Shown here: one piece after another, positions 22,071-32,789 of the stretch | How positions within the stretch are numbered: position 1 is the stretch's first letter | How the letters are laid out: every line of letters begins with the position of its first letter | Assembly: GCA_910592205.1 (NCBI GenBank) | Contig: CAJVPJ010000236.1 | Span: 1 to 32,924, forward strand | DNA: 32,924 nt | Origin: Paraglomus occultum | Lineage: Eukaryota > Glomeromycota > Glomeromycetes > Paraglomerales > Paraglomeraceae | Direction: 5' to 3' | Program-made: the position numbers and the translations under genes | The notes under the pieces: generated by a model | The model's input: only the letters and a program-made list of their open reading frames with translations | The model's database searches: none | Told to the model about the DNA's origin: nothing

Positions 22071-25000
22071 AATATGCAAAGGCGATCTTGTTGATAAGGA
22101 GTTGGATCTAGTGAGTTGACAAGCTAAGACATGAATAATCAATCAAGCATCTTGTTGATTGAGTAGAATAGGAATCAATTGTCATTGGTGATTCCTCGAC
22201 GGAGATTACTTCTTTCGTGTTCATTAATTTTGGGTTCATTACTCATATGACCCATTTTGTACTTTTAGATCTGGCACATATTTCTAGTTCTCTAAACACA
22301 CACAACCCCCCCTTTTATTTTTCTTTGCATATTATCTTCGACTTCAATATAAACCTTTTTTTTTTTCGTTTCCCCCCTTTGTTATTCGCACCTGTACATT
22401 TTTTTGTTGCAAGTTTCCCTTTTCTACAACATCCTTTGTTTTAATACTCCTCTTCGGTTTATTATCCAACCTTCCCTAATATTAAACCCACCATTATTTC
22501 CCCTTATTGTGTGCTTTATATTAAACTCCCTTTTCGATTCACCCCTTTACCACTCATCATATTTTCAACATCAGCATAGACATACTACATAGTTTCTTGT
22601 TTCTTTTTCGCGCGTCCTTATACTTGTTTATTTGTTTCTTCTTTTGGGACAGTCTGGATTCATGTTGTCGAAAAAGATTATCTACTGTCGAACCGCCGTT
22701 ACTTCTAGAAAGTGCCATTTACCCTCCCCTCCCTTTTTACCATTACATACCAATATATTGACATCATCCAAACATTACCGCTAAATAAAAGGACACTTGG
22801 TAGTGGGGCGGTTCTCGGTTTATTAATCTTCTTCGCGATATAGAATGTGCATGTTTCTTAATATGGGAATTCTTAGTTGTTGGGAAAAGTTACTTTTGTA
22901 AATAACTACAAGCTCTTTTTTCCCTTCTTTTTAATTATTCTATTTAATTCCCTCTTAGACTCAATATTTCATTTACCCCCTTCTTCCCTTCCCCCCTCTT
23001 GTATACCTCTTTCTTTTCTTTTGTACATTCTTGTATGGGTCCCCTTTTTCTCTTTATATTTCTTCATCTTTTTATATCTTCTGCATATTTCTGAAAGTGA
23101 CTACTAGTGTTTCGCTCGTCTTTTCAAAATGTGTATTCGGTGAATTTATTGGGAAGATGTGAAGGAAACACTTTGATAGATACTTTCGTTTTCTCCTTCC
23201 CCTTTTAAATTTCTTCCCTTTTTAATATCTTATCTCCAATCAATCATATTAGACTGGGGACTAATTAATATGGTGGGTTTCAATTACACAAAAGTTTCTT
23301 TTATTTCAAAAGTAATCCGGACATTATTTAAAAGCGGTGGTTCATTGATCGCTTTGAGTTATCAAGAAGTGATGTTGACGTTTCTGCACTTCTTGTCTGA
23401 ATGTCGTAATATCATCGTTTCAATTTATGTTAAAATGTATTTCACGATGATGTTCCGAGAGACGGAGTAATTTTAGCGTCTAGGACACATGTTCATTTTC
23501 TTTTTACGTGCAACGAGTCGGTTTCATGTTTAAATGTACATAGGGAAGGTGCCCATTCTTCCTCGTTCTTGGTTCCTTTTTAACACAATCGATTTGAAGT
23601 TCTGTCATATTTCTTTCGAAATCGATCTTGTATTCAGTTTTTTTAAAAAAAAATATTAAGAAGAATTCGCTCTTTGTTAAAGTTATCTTCTTTTATTTCC
23701 AAATCAAGTGTACGCTGTTAGCTGTTTATTATCATCATTCTTTGCTTTAAGAGGACAGTTCCTGCATAAATCCTCTATTTTTTTTTTCGTATCATCCATT
23801 CCTTCCAATTCAGTCTCTTCTAATTGTGATTTGTAAATTTTGTAAGATGAATGGAGTTGCTTCATATGATTTTTGAAAAGAAAGCGTTTCTTTTTTTTTT
23901 AAGAAAAGAAACAAAAATAAAGAAAAAAAAAAGTGATGATGACCTTCAAAAGAGTAGTCTCTGTTTGGTTGATTTTTGCGGAAATGTTCGATCTATGATC
24001 TAATATTAATATTACTATTTTCGTGCATACTTGTATTCTTTTAGTAATCCGATGTTCGGCATGAATAAGGTGGTACCAGCATTGGACTACCTAATTTGTA
24101 ATTCGGCAATTTATTTTATTATTGTTTCATCGTATGCCACATCGCCGAGATTTTTAAAAACCTTGTAACAATTATGCAGGATTCAGTTTCAGTATGCATG
24201 CACAGATAATGCATAAGTCACATGGTAAAGTACTTACCATTTGAATTGGTCGTCCGAGACTAAATGATAAAGAGGTCCACCTTAGTTGCGTCTAATAAAG
24301 GACACGAAACCGAGACTAATTGATAAGAGAAAGCCCTCTTTCTTTAGAGAAACAAACAAGTTTGAGATATGAAACATCGGAATGCATGTGCACTAGTGAG
24401 AGAGTGTATTTAGGCTTTCAACTTGATGATATTATAGTAACAATTGATTACCATGATATATTATTAAGAGCGATGGCTTCAGATCGTATTTGCAAGCTTT
24501 CGTGTGATCCAAGTGGACTATGACGTAATTAATGACCATCAATATATGTGTGTACAATATATACATAATACCATTATTGATGCAATTTGAGAATAAACTC
24601 ACGGATCAGCTGCGCAGAGCGTCCGACAGTTGATCCCAACGCAGTAAGATTGCATGATGTGCCAATTCATGCCCATCACCGAAATGACAAGCCGTATTTT
24701 AAAAACACATAAGCCTCTACTGTTAAATTTATTTTTACCATCCATAATTACTTTCAAAGCATGTGTATAATAAAGGTCAATGATGAATAAAGGTGACAAG
24801 CTTTTCATGCCTAGACTAGTATAGATTGGCTACATTTGTGAGAAGAGTTATTTATACTCCGGCACAAAAGAGCACAAGACAAATTGCGAGGCTGTAATTA
24901 CTATCTATTCATTAAGGCTTAGGCAACGCACCCGATATGCTTGGGTCGACTAACCCAATACCCAGTTATGCTAAGAATTATACCCATCAACGATTGATTT

Positions 25001-25209
25001 TACTACAAGTCCATTTATAATCACCATGATTTTTACGTTTGACATACGAAAGATTCGATCCAACACTTACGAGGCAAACAAAGAACAGTTTGATGCTTTT
25101 TTACCCAGTCAAACCGGGACGTTTTTATTATCCGAAACACTTACAAACAAAGAAAAAAACCTATCCTAAACTGAATTCTCTATATACTAAACCGTTCTCC
25201 CATTCCCAC
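22071..25209. other. 3.1-kb pyrimidine-rich, gene-poor region
   Basis: 22.28-23.07 kb on the plus strand is strikingly T/C-rich (runs of ccccctttt and ttttttcc). Many poly-T and poly-A runs follow to 23.94 kb. Open frames here are low-complexity products of that composition. A 67-codon open frame at 24320-24523 has no recognised motif. Includes the 3' untranslated region of the PNRC-like gene and the 3' flank of the subtilase gene. A short direct repeat (ccgagactaa, tgataa) occurs at 24254-24274 and 24310-24330. Confidence 0.5.
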
Positions 25210-26957
25210 TCACGCTTGAGCATCAAACTCGTTGAAAACCAAAAGGTTGGGTGTGTTTGAAGGAATTTTTTCGAGACGTCCTGGAGTAGCGTGCTTGACA
25301 ATCCAGTCGGTAACTTGCTTTGGACTTGGTGGAGAAGTGACAAAGTCCGAGGTGAATTCTGGTTTCAAGCCAAGCAAATATGCTGCAAGACCGGCCACAT
25401 GGGGAGATGCCATTGAAGTACCAGAGATTGTGTTTGTAGCGGTATTTGAGCCAATCCAGGCCGACAAGATGTCCTTTCCCTGTAGTATCAGATTGAATTG
25501 GGTTAACAACATGAAGTAGAATATACAGCTATGCAATTGCTGTCGGCGGAAAGAGGTTAACTTATACTTACTGGAGCGAAAACGTCGACGCATCTACCGT
25601 AATTGGAGAACCAAGCACGTTCATCTTCGATAGTGGAAGCGCCAACTGTGATTGCGTTTTCAGCGGCTGCTGGTGATGAGTCACATGCATCACGGTTATC
25701 ATTGCCTGCGGCTACGACAAAGTTAACTCCAACGTCAACGGCCTAACAACGTATCAGAATATGCGACATAGTCATGATTAAAGCGTGTAATAAAATTGTA
25801 TTAAATACAACATCTGACTCAATCTTTGACATTGTGACGACAACGCTTAATAATATACGTACCCCATTGACGGCAGCGTCCAAAGACTTGCTTCTGCCTC
25901 CTCCCAAACTCATGTTAGCGACTGAACCCCTGAATGGTTTTCCACTTTTTCTAGCGTTGTCAGATTCATTTTCATGGTATTCAGCAACCATTTCTACCCC
26001 CTTGATTACATCACTCATAGTTCCCGAACCGTTTGATCTCAAAACTTTGATGGCAACAATGTTAGCCTTCTTGGCAACACCATATCGCGTTCCAGCAACG
26101 GTGCCAGCAACATGGGTTCCGTGTCCGTTGCCATCGACATCTTCATCACCATCTGGCACAGTAGTACCCCATTTGGCACGACCACCAAAGTCAGTGTGGT
26201 TTATGTTGACGCCGGTATCGACTATGTAAACAGTAACACCTTCGCCAGCAGTCGAGTCGTATAGATACTTGTTGAAAGTACCAAACGTTAAGGCATTACG
26301 ATGAGATATACGCGCGAGTCCCCAAGGAGCGTTGAGTTGGACTTCTTCGGAATAGACGACTTGATCTCTCTCTACGTAAGCGACCTACATAAGGAAATTG
26401 ATGAGTTAGACTGTAATAGGCGATGAAAGTGCAATGATGATCATTCAATGATAATCTATTTGTTAGGTTATAGCAATCAGACATTTAAGGTCAAGATCGC
26501 CGTTATTATAAATTGAGGGTTACACTATTACTGCGACTACTGCGACTACTGCGACTTGGTTCAATAGCAATTCTACTCGACATTCTCTATATACACGTGT
26601 ACCTACTTCGTCACTCTCTCTGATCTTGTTTAGCACGTCATCTGAGAATCTACCAGAGTAGCCTTTGAAATCCTTAATGTCATAAGTATATCTTATTCCA
26701 GATATAAGTTTAGCCATAAACCCTCGCTTTTCCTTTCTCTCTTCTGTGACCATATCTCGGACAACATTATGGTGACAGGTGATTTTTTCTTTAGGCGTTT
26801 GGTCTTTGAATACCACAATATATTGGTCGGGGACTACTTCTGCGTTTGGAGGAGTAAAGAGCGGTGCAAGAGTGCCCTCTTCACGCTTGGGCAGAGAAGG
26901 GACTGCCACGACTGCCGAGAACAACAGCCCAGCAAGGATAATGACACTTTTCACCAT
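25210..26957 (-). CDS. Secreted subtilisin-like serine protease (proteinase K family)
   Basis: Extracellular or vacuolar endopeptidase, MEROPS S8A. Exons (minus strand): 26957-26607, 26384-25863, 25742-25572, 25479-25210; 437 aa, all junctions in phase. A signal peptide is at 1 to about 18 ([18 protein letters not shown]). An I9 inhibitor-type propeptide runs from about 43 to 124 ([15 protein letters not shown] to VAYVERD). The catalytic domain carries Asp173 in YIVDTGVN, His205 in [10 protein letters not shown], oxyanion Asn305 in VVAAGNDN and Ser370 in [20 protein letters not shown] marks the start of the mature enzyme. No transmembrane or GPI signal is seen at the C-terminus, so it is probably secreted. 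Intron 1 (222 bp) is long and holds a 9-bp tandem repeat. The gene appears intact. Confidence 0.96.
26529..26555. repeat. Three tandem 9-bp units in an intron
   Basis: Three perfect copies of tactgcgac lie inside intron 1 of the subtilase gene. The unit length is a multiple of three and the frame is open through it, so the repeat could be mistaken for coding sequence. The conserved protein (ESDE joined to VAYVERD) requires it to be spliced out. Confidence 0.85.
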
Positions 26958-28656
26958 TTCGTAGTCAAGTTAATGTATATCGTGGTAATATAAGGCAGAG
27001 CGAGAGGCTTTTTCACGGTTAAGGATGAACAGCAAACAAGCCTGAGTATAATTAGATGACGGGCGGAAGTTTATATATGTGGGAAGTGATAGATAGTGTG
27101 ACAACAATTTATAAGAGGCGATTGTCTTGTTCGCATTGACAGCCCAGGACCCCACCACCCCCCTTGTGCTCATTTCTATCTTTGTCATTTGTTGATCAAT
27201 CGGTATACACCGTTTATATTTAATCACATGACATGCGTGGGGCAACGGATTCGGTTCTTCATTGGGAAACGCAACAATCGAGATGATCTCGGTTGGGCGT
27301 ATCTGTGATCTGGCGTCATGTACTCCTCCTTGAAAGAGAACAGAATTAGCTTTATGTTTTACATACGTTCAACAAGTACTCCTCCACAAATACAATGAAT
27401 AGCTATCGGTAGAATTAGGGGTGAAAATAAGCGAAAGATAACAGCTTGTGCATACATGATTTGTAAATATTAATATATTCTCATTAATATATTCTCATTG
27501 ATATTTGGCATTAATATTTGGGCTATTTTTAAAATCATTTTTAACTCGATTAGAAATATAAACTCTTAAAAGTTGCTCCCTACATAATCAATTTACCCCG
27601 TTGATGCAGACTGCAAGCGTAGTTTACAAGACCTTTCGCAGTTATTCTAGAGAATGTATTCTCACAAATCACTTTCACAGTGGAAACTTGTTCTTCGATA
27701 GCATAGAGAATTTCTTCCCTGAGACTGCTTCAACTACTAAGCATTTGTGACTTGCGGCGACTCTGACTGTTATACGTCTGATGAGTATATCACCCAGACA
27801 CGAGTATGCAAACTTGTATGTCACCCAAAACGTACATTCCCTCTAATTTATTGAACTGGTCTTAAAACCGGCCTTTAATCTCGAAGGAAACTTTATCTCG
27901 TGTATCTCGTCTAACTAAAAGCGAATGTGGATACTGTAATGTTTGCTCAATCGGGTAAAACTAAGCGTCTTATTATTGGAATACACGTGAAAGTTACAAT
28001 GGTGACAAGAGAGTAGGTTAAATCTTGTTTGGGGCATGCTGCGGACAAAGTGAACGTCGCCCACAGGGGTTCACAACTGCTAGATAATCAGAAATAATAA
28101 TAGTATTAAAGCACAAATCGTATTGTTAGATATGTATTTATTTATTTAATATTCGGTAATACGATGAGATACGCATCTATATCTAGTCAATCAGTAGAAA
28201 TGGAGATAATGCAAATTCACTCAACGGAAATGTTGGTTACGAGGACGCTACAACATTTGCTTATGATTGTAAACGAACGAGTGTGGTTTTAATTTAACTT
28301 TAATTAACTTTTGTCTGGATAATTCATGACATAATTACTTAGTCCTAGGTATGACGACGAGATCGCGTGTGTGAAATGATTTTTACAGTGTTGGTTGCAA
28401 TTATCCATTTTAGAGAGTGAGTACTATTACTATAGCAACACTACTCACAACGGCCGCAGATCAAGTGTATTTTCATTTTATAGCTAGCCCTTTTTTTAGT
28501 CCCTTTACTTTGTCTGTATTAGTACTGTGTTGTTACATTCATAAAAATGGTAAACCAGAAGACCGTGACCTTGGATCGCGTGCTATTTACTATGTTTTAT
28601 GTAGCAAGTATCACGTTTGCATGATTTGTTTCAAATCAAACAAAACATACTAATTT
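26958..28656. other. Upstream region of the subtilase gene and intergenic DNA
   Basis: AT-rich, no gene recognised. A tandem-like ttaatatattctca repeat lies near 27470-27500. The near part should be the subtilase promoter. Confidence 0.5.
27069..27079 (-). promoter_or_regulatory. Probable TATA box of the subtilase gene
   Basis: ACATATATAAAC on the minus strand, about 110 bases upstream of the ATG at 26957. Position and sequence fit a fungal core promoter with a short leader. Confidence 0.45.
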
Positions 28657-30502
28657 TCATATGGTATTTGGATCTGTCATGAAAGCAGTTTTGTCTAATG
28701 CACTAATGTTGAGGTTTTCCCAAGCCGGACACCTGCTAATTGCAATGTAGGCTTGACCTGGAGAGAATACACAGAGACTCTCTTTATAGTGTATCAAAAA
28801 AATCTATTAGCAAAAAATTCTCAAAAATCCACTATATCGAGGGTTTTTGAAAATTAATTAGTAAATACACTATATCGGATAGAATTTATTATAGACGGTT
28901 TGAACCTCTATCCACTATATCGCAATTTTAATTAGTCTCCACTATAAAGGAGGTCTACTATAAAGTATAAAGAGCGGCACTGTGTATGTGATGGTCTAGT
29001 GATATAGTTATTTTTTGTAGTGTTAGACCTTGAGTTTTGTGTATTGTTAGAACAAATGAATTTTGTAGAGGAAACTGAGTTCGAGAAGCTTTTTGTCCTG
29101 CAGCGTAAAAGTAGGAAGTGCATTGTTGTATCCAGTGGTGGACTATTGCATTTTGTATACAAAATGCAACTTGAACAGTGTTTGCATTTTTATTAAAGTC
29201 AGTAATGATGCCAATAGTTCCATTGCAGATACCTTTTTCTATGAGGGAGTTGTTTAAGAACATTACACGCAATCCTTGTTGAATGCGTACAGTCAGTTTT
29301 TAATTTGAGTAATGACTGTGTAGTTTCAGAGTTTTGTTTGATGCCATTCAAAAAGTCTGTCACATCAGATATGATAAATTTGGCGTTTCCCACAGGCAAT
29401 ACATTGTTTATGATGCGGTTTATCTGTTCTGCGGTTTGTTTATATGGAACAATATGTGTGGTTGTTTACGAGTGATCCCAATGTGAGGCAGGGGTTGTAT
29501 GAGGTTGCCTTTTGGAGGAGTTTGTTCCATGTATTATCAGAAATGTTACCTAATCTGATCTCTTGTAATATTTTGTAGAAACATTGTTGACGTTGCGGTT
29601 GTGTCAGAAAAAGTGGGTAGAATAGGTGCCATACAGGAGAGTAAAAACGGGTTCGCCACGTACTGGAGGTAATTGAGCTAAATCGCCAACGACAATAATA
29701 TTAATACCGCCGAATGCTAGGTCATTGTTGTGAATGGACGCGAAGAGGTTTGATATGAATGTGAAGAGTGATGCGGATACCATTGAAACTTCGTCGATAA
29801 TTAATGTGTTAATTTTGCAAGTTATTGTTTGAATTGGTTATCATAAAATGCTAATGTTTGATAACCTGCTTCGGATTGGTGTATTCGTAAGGCAGAGTGA
29901 ATTGTCATGCCATTCATATTTTGCGCAGCAACACCAGAGGTGGTTGGAATTTTTTGTGATTAACCATGTTTATGATGTATGATTTTCCAGTTCCTGCAGA
30001 GCCGGTGATGAAGAAATTGGGTATTTGTTGTTTGAGATGGGTCCTAGGTATTGGTTATGGTATTAATAGTTTTGTATTGTTCAGTAGGTAGGTCGAGCAT
30101 TGCTGTAGTCGGTAGTATTGATGGCAATAGTTTCATCGCATTTAATTGTATTTCCAAAATATCAGCAATTTTTGTGGAAATAGGGGTAGCGAGTTGATTA
30201 ATTAAATTGTTTACGATTCTGTTAAATTGTACTTCGAATAGTTGACGGTAGGTTGCGCGAAAATTTGTTGATGTTTGTAGCATTACGTCAAGGTGAGGGT
30301 TGAGATAAAGATAGTGATCGTGGTATGCTTCAAAATTGGCGAGTAATTCATTTTCAGTTCGGCATGGTATTGTACAGAGTAGTTGTTGATAGAAAAACAT
30401 TTCTCCATCTTGATATTTTAGATATCGAAATCTTGGGATTATTGGTGATGAATTATAAAGATGAAAAATAATAGCTAGCGTGAGAAAAAATCCATCAAAC
30501 AA
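28657..30502 (-). pseudogene. Pif1-like (Helitron-type) helicase, broken
   Basis: Relic of a superfamily 1B DNA helicase of the Pif1/Helitron group. Blocks in order on the minus strand: YLKYQDGEMFFYQQLLCTIP (about 30420-30360), Walker A GSAGTGKS (about 30000), GVAAQNMNGMTIHSALRI, Walker B LIIDEVSMVS (about 29800), GDLAQLPPVRGEPVF (about 29670), RVMFLNNSLIEKG (about 29270), SFVLTIHKTQGLTLQKI (about 29050), and PGQAYIAISRCPAWENL (about 28740) with a stop at 28659. I count at least four frame changes (near 30055, 29950, 29650 and 29280) and stop codons, for example after FYDNQFKQ near 29835. The C-terminal part is split by a 215-bp element (28770-28984). The helicase motifs themselves are preserved, so decay may be fairly recent. 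No Rep/HUH domain is present, so a complete Helitron cannot be claimed. Confidence 0.88.
28770..28984. mobile_element. 215-bp MITE inserted in the helicase gene
   Basis: Terminal inverted repeats of 19 bp (28770-28788 CACAGAGACTCTCTTTATA; reverse complement of 28966-28984 CACAGTGCCGCTCTTTATA) match at 16 of 19 positions. The element is flanked by TA on both sides (28768-28769 and 28985-28986). Dropping it with one TA rejoins the helicase codons as DHHI-FSPGQA in frame, so the boundaries are supported independently. Inside are five copies of a cactata/ctactata motif and inverted subterminal repeats. There is no coding capacity. TA duplication and CA termini fit the Tc1/mariner/pogo superfamily. 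Confidence 0.9.
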
Positions 30503-30548
30503 CGGTTAATAAATTGAACGCTTGATCGTTATGCGAAAGCTTAGACTT

Positions 30549-30589
30549 TTGCTTTGCTTTGCTTTGCTTTGCTTTGCTTCAAATGACTA
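30549..30589. repeat. TTTGC pentanucleotide microsatellite
   Basis: About eight tandem units of tttgc, just beyond the 5' end of the helicase relic. Confidence 0.85.
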
Positions 30590-30868
30590 ACTATTTAAAG
30601 TATAGTATAGTATATAAAAACGGGCCCCATACTTCATGGCGATCGCTAGCCATTAATAGGAAGTACAATATTTAGTCGTAACCAATAATTAAACGTCATT
30701 AGACGTCGGTAAAGCTTCGGATAATCACATGAATTTGGTATGTAGCATAATAATAATAACGTTAATTAGCCCTTCCACATCACGTGAAAGATACTATAGG
30801 TTTGTGATCGCGAACGCGTAGTAGCAGAGCTTCTATTCTGGCTGTCTCGTACCAGATAAAAACTTAAC

Positions 30869-32760
30869 ATGTCAAGGCTCTTCGACCAACCCGCAAAAAA
30901 TTGGACATATGATGCCATCGTGGCAAACTATTGTATCGACGATAATGTTGGTCGCGCTCTGAACGGTATTAAGCAGGACCTTCAGCAACGTGCAGAGAGA
31001 GGAGATTGCGATGCCGCGCAAGCGAAAAAGATCCTGACGTCCGGCTGGCAAGTATGTAAAGCATTGCATAAGTTCAGATGTCTTTTGGGTATCGTAGCAT
31101 CTAGCTGGGTTACTGCGTGTCGCCTAGTGATGGTCGCGTTCCGATGCTTCTTTGGCAGCTAGCTGGGTTACTGCGTGTCGCCTAGTGATGGTCGCGTTCC
31201 GCTGCCGAAGGTGCCCAAAGGATCTACGCGAATACTATCTGACATTCTGACTATGTATTATATCGACATTTCTTTTCGCTTGAACAAGCAACTAGTCAAA
31301 GCTGTGAAAACCCACTCAAATATTAGCCAAATTAGGGTGAGTATGTGAATTCCTGCTCAGTAATCCCTCAAACAAACACTTATCGTTACAACTTATAGCA
31401 TAATGCAACCATTGCTGCTTTCACGGATGGAGCGGAATCAATGTCGAAGACTCGCACAATAATTCTTAGTTTGATAAATTGATGTCAAACAATGAAGCTG
31501 GTACTGTCCTCAAGCGCAAAGCTGTCAACATTGATGACAGTTATTTCGTAAGTGTTATTGCTACTATTGCTGTCTTGAAATATTTCGCTGGACATATTGG
31601 TTCATTCTTGTGCATTGAATAGCTTGCTTGTCAGTATGTCTTGTTCGTTGATTAATGATTTGTTTTTTTTCAGATAGCTAATGCCTTTCCAACAAAAAGA
31701 GATCCTCTACACCTTCACCAGTTTTACAGCCATCATCACCCACACCATCCAAAATGACCAACATTTTCTCTGATGAAGATGATGAATCTGACGTATTTAT
31801 TTCTGATACTAAATTTGCGTTTGACTGCCCCATAATAATCAATGATGTTATAGGACTAAATTTGGGACCATCACCTCGAAAAGAGTCCAGATGGTTCATA
31901 AGTGGCATGAATGTCTCTGAAAAATGGCATTTGTTTAAGAAAAAGTCATTGGAATTGGCAAATAGGGATGGCCTCTTTGTGGAAAGCCACACACAACAGA
32001 TATTGTATGCTCAGTTTTTGCATTCACTAAATTACTGTGGAAACTAATTGCAATTATCTTCACTATATAGATCCTTATCACACATCCTTTTATTAAAGCC
32101 TAAACAACATTGCCCGCTAATGGTGGAGGTTTTCAGTGCTGAGTTATTAGAAATAATGCATAAGGATATCTTACAAAAGCTTACCAAGCAAGAAACAGAG
32201 TTTGATGATGAAATATTGATGAAGCTTGTTCGTATTGTCAAGGTATAATATCTTCTTTACACTCATTTGATGTGAAAAAAATTTTATGCACTCATTCTTG
32301 TTACAGCGTCTACAACGGAAGGAAATCACAAGAGATAATGCAGTTTCAGAACTGCAAATTCTTGCAGTTGGCCGTTCTTATGGAGAACGTGGAATTCTGA
32401 AAGCCATAAGAATTTACCTGCTGAATTAAATTTAATGATTGAGGATTTTGTTGTCTCTGATCATGACAAACTTTCTTCATCCACCCAAGATAACTACAAA
32501 AGATTAGTTGGATACTATAAGGATAAAAATCGTTATTTAGAGAATATTTCTTGATTTCAAGAATACATTAATGATTGTGAGCAAGAAAAAGAAAAATATT
32601 TAACCAATATTTAAATACTGAAATGTCTGGTGTTAAAGAGTTAAGAGAAAAAGCCAAAGAAAAAGAGATTGAAGAGATTCTTGCTAAAGAAATTAAGGAA
32701 CACCAAGCAAAATGAGAACAATATTTAGCAACCAAATTTTTACTCAAAAACAAAACTGAC
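30869..32760 (+). pseudogene. Unrecognised multi-exon gene, decaying
   Basis: I do not recognise the family. Exon 1 (30869-31051) encodes MSRLFDQPAKNWTYDAIVAN and onward, 61 codons, and ends at a GTATGT donor. The next exon reads LGYCVSPSDGRVPLPK and then KGSTRILSDILTMYYIDISF to 31336 (GTGAGT donor). Exon 3 starts at 31399 (HNATIAAFTDGAESMSK) and is shifted near 31475, continuing as DKLMSNNEAGTVLKRK to a GTAAGT at 31548. From 31682 a Ser/Pro-rich then acidic part leads into TDE-like SDEDDESDVF and PSPRKESRWFISGMNVSEKW. An in-frame TAA at 32045 interrupts it. A 64-bp intron (32243-32306) follows, then LQILAVGRSYGERG, a frameshift near 32400, and MIEDFVVSDHDKL. A Lys/Glu-rich coiled-coil-like end runs to about 32760 with further stops. 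Intact introns argue it was once a real gene. Confidence 0.55.
31101..31201. repeat. 58-bp-period tandem duplication
   Basis: Identical 43-bp segments at 31101-31143 and 31159-31201 begin ctagctgggttactgcgtg. Each copy contains the same possible 3' splice site (ctag|ctgggttac). Because the period is not a multiple of three, the two acceptors give different frames. Confidence 0.9.
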
Positions 32761-32789
32761 TTCAAGCAAGTATTCAAATCTAAAGATTA

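Noticed and set aside
22217-23107. Several open frames rich in Phe, Leu and Pro
   Set aside because: Produced by the T/C-rich composition; no start context, splice pattern or family match.
24599-24808. Small minus-strand open frame near the subtilase 3' flank
   Set aside because: Short, with no family features and ordinary AT-rich flanks.
25774-26229. A 151-codon open frame antisense to the subtilase gene
   Set aside because: It mirrors conserved subtilase exon 2 and intron sequence and has no motif of its own.
28657-30502. Calling a complete autonomous Helitron
   Set aside because: Only helicase motifs are present; no Rep/HUH domain, TC start or CTRR end was identified.
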